Shown: one piece after another, positions 31,591 to 32,255 of the stretch | How the letters are laid out: each line of letters starts with the position of its first letter | Position numbering within the stretch: position 1 is the first letter of the stretch | Notes under the pieces: generated by a model | The model's database searches: none | What the model saw: the letters and a program-made list of their open reading frames with translations, nothing else | Told to the model about the DNA's origin: nothing | Assembly: GCA_003133405.1 (NCBI GenBank) | Contig: PKXH01000042.1 | Location: 4,389 to 36,643 of the forward strand | Direction: 5' to 3' | Source of the DNA: Acidimicrobiaceae bacterium | GTDB lineage: Bacteria > Actinomycetota > Acidimicrobiia > Acidimicrobiales > RAAP-2 | DNA: 32,255 bases | Program-made: the position numbers and the translations under genes

Positions 31591-32255
31591 GAGTGCAGCT
31601 CTTGGAGCGATCGAACGCGCCAACCCTGGGCGCGCGTATCGGCAATCCCCTTCGCCGCAGCAAAGCCGGCACTCAACGTCGTCAGGCAGGCCACGCCGTG
31701 GCCCACGCAGGCCCTGCGAATCTCCGCTCCGTCGGATCGGGCACTCGATCCCGAGGGCGTGTTCACGACCATCTGCACGTCGCCCGAGGCGATCATCTTC
31801 ACAGCGTCCACACCGAGGTCACCCAAGCCCACTTTGCCCACCAAGGTGTGCACCTTGACTTCATTTGAACGCAGAAAACCAGCCGTGCCGATGGTCGCCG
31901 CGAGGCGAAAGCCCAGTCGCGTGAGTTGACGAGCAAGCTCGAGTCCGGCCACTTTGTCGCGGTCGGCGAGTGACATAAAGACCTGCCCGGTGTCGGGCAG
32001 ACGGGTGCCCGCGGCAAGTTGGGACTTCGCAAAGGCGATGCCGAAGCTCTCCCCGATTCCCATGACTTCACCCGTCGAGCGCATCTCTGGTCCAAGGACC
32101 GTATCCACGCCCGGAAAACGGCTAAAGGGCAAGACCGCCTCTTTGACGCTCACGAACGAGGGCGCCGGCGTACTCGCGGGCACTATGCCCTCTTCACAGA
32201 GCTGGGCGAGGGTCTGGCCCATCATGACGCGCACCGCGACTTGCGCCAGAGCCAC
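31587..32255 (-). CDS. carB: carbamoyl-phosphate synthase large subunit (partial, C-terminus)
   Basis: Makes carbamoyl phosphate for both pyrimidine and arginine synthesis, so it links the two ends of this window metabolically. The visible 222 residues hold the end of the second ATP-grasp half (VSVKEAVLPFSRFPGVD, LGPEMRSTGEVMGIGESFG). The C-terminal methylglyoxal-synthase-like allosteric domain (about 80-222) includes GFRLAATIGTAGFL, VVNTPSG and RRACVGHGVACLTTL. The frame is open to the right window edge; a GTG there is not the true start. The stop overlaps pyrD by 4 nt. Confidence 0.96.
   Translation of the reverse strand: MALAQVAVRVMMGQTLAQLCEEGIVPASTPAPSFVSVKEAVLPFSRFPGVDTVLGPEMRSTGEVMGIGESFGIAFAKSQLAAGTRLPDTGQVFMSLADRDKVAGLELARQLTRLGFRLAATIGTAGFLRSNEVKVHTLVGKVGLGDLGVDAVKMIASGDVQMVVNTPSGSSARSDGAEIRRACVGHGVACLTTLSAGFAAAKGIADTRAQGWRVRSLQELHS

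Noticed and set aside
30701-31858. 385-codon plus-strand open frame opposite pyrD/carB
   Set aside because: Low-complexity Ala/Ser/Pro/Arg translation antisense to well-identified genes.

Overview
The window is a gene-dense, high-GC stretch (roughly 60-65% by eye) of a bacterial chromosome. It is almost certainly from an actinobacterium, and I would guess Acidimicrobiia or a similarly deep lineage. Four things point there: the actinobacterial integration host factor (mihF) in a pyrF-mihF-gmk-rpoZ-coaBC-metK-priA order; a PriA without a Walker A motif; a DUF1844 gene divergent from infC-rpmI-rplT; and a pheS-pheT / arg block. Both gene orders resemble those of Mycobacterium tuberculosis. Nearly everything is on the minus strand. 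Only three genes are on plus: an EamA transporter, the DUF1844 gene and a small secreted protein.

Layout in minus-strand transcription order, right to left. (1) 32255-29503: the carB end, pyrD (class 1B), pyrF and mihF, for pyrimidine synthesis plus a nucleoid protein. (2) 29513-23844: gmk, rpoZ, coaBC, metK, priA and def, a housekeeping block. (3) 23843-19323: fmt, rpe, ribD, ribBA, ribH and a small cold-shock-domain gene, for initiator-tRNA formylation and riboflavin. (4) 19299-15796: HMG-CoA lyase, the two subunits of succinyl-CoA:3-ketoacid CoA-transferase and 3-hydroxybutyrate dehydrogenase, a ketone-body module. (5) 15657-13114: a plus-strand secreted helical protein divergent from a response regulator/histidine kinase pair. 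(6) 13117-10487: DUF1844 (+), then infC-rpmI-rplT-RNA methyltransferase with a strongly structured leader. (7) 10481-6208: pheS, pheT and an acyl-ACP thioesterase, which meets the EamA gene tail to tail. (8) 5280-1: argC-argB-argF-argR-argG-argH, with argH cut by the window edge.

The genome is very compact. At least a dozen start/stop junctions are 1-4 nt overlaps, and all five junctions in the arg operon are 4-nt overlaps. Three usual partners are missing where synteny predicts them: argJ/argD in the arg operon, riboflavin synthase (ribE) in the rib run, and pyrK beside a class 1B pyrD.

The most interesting non-coding signals are these: a paired ARG-box-like operator lying over the argC start; a possible AUC start codon and folded leader for infC; 11-bp direct repeats between a two-component system and a secreted protein; and -10 hexamers placed 5-7 nt before four start codons, which suggests leaderless transcripts. 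I found no tRNA, rRNA, CRISPR array, insertion sequence, prophage or obvious horizontally acquired island.
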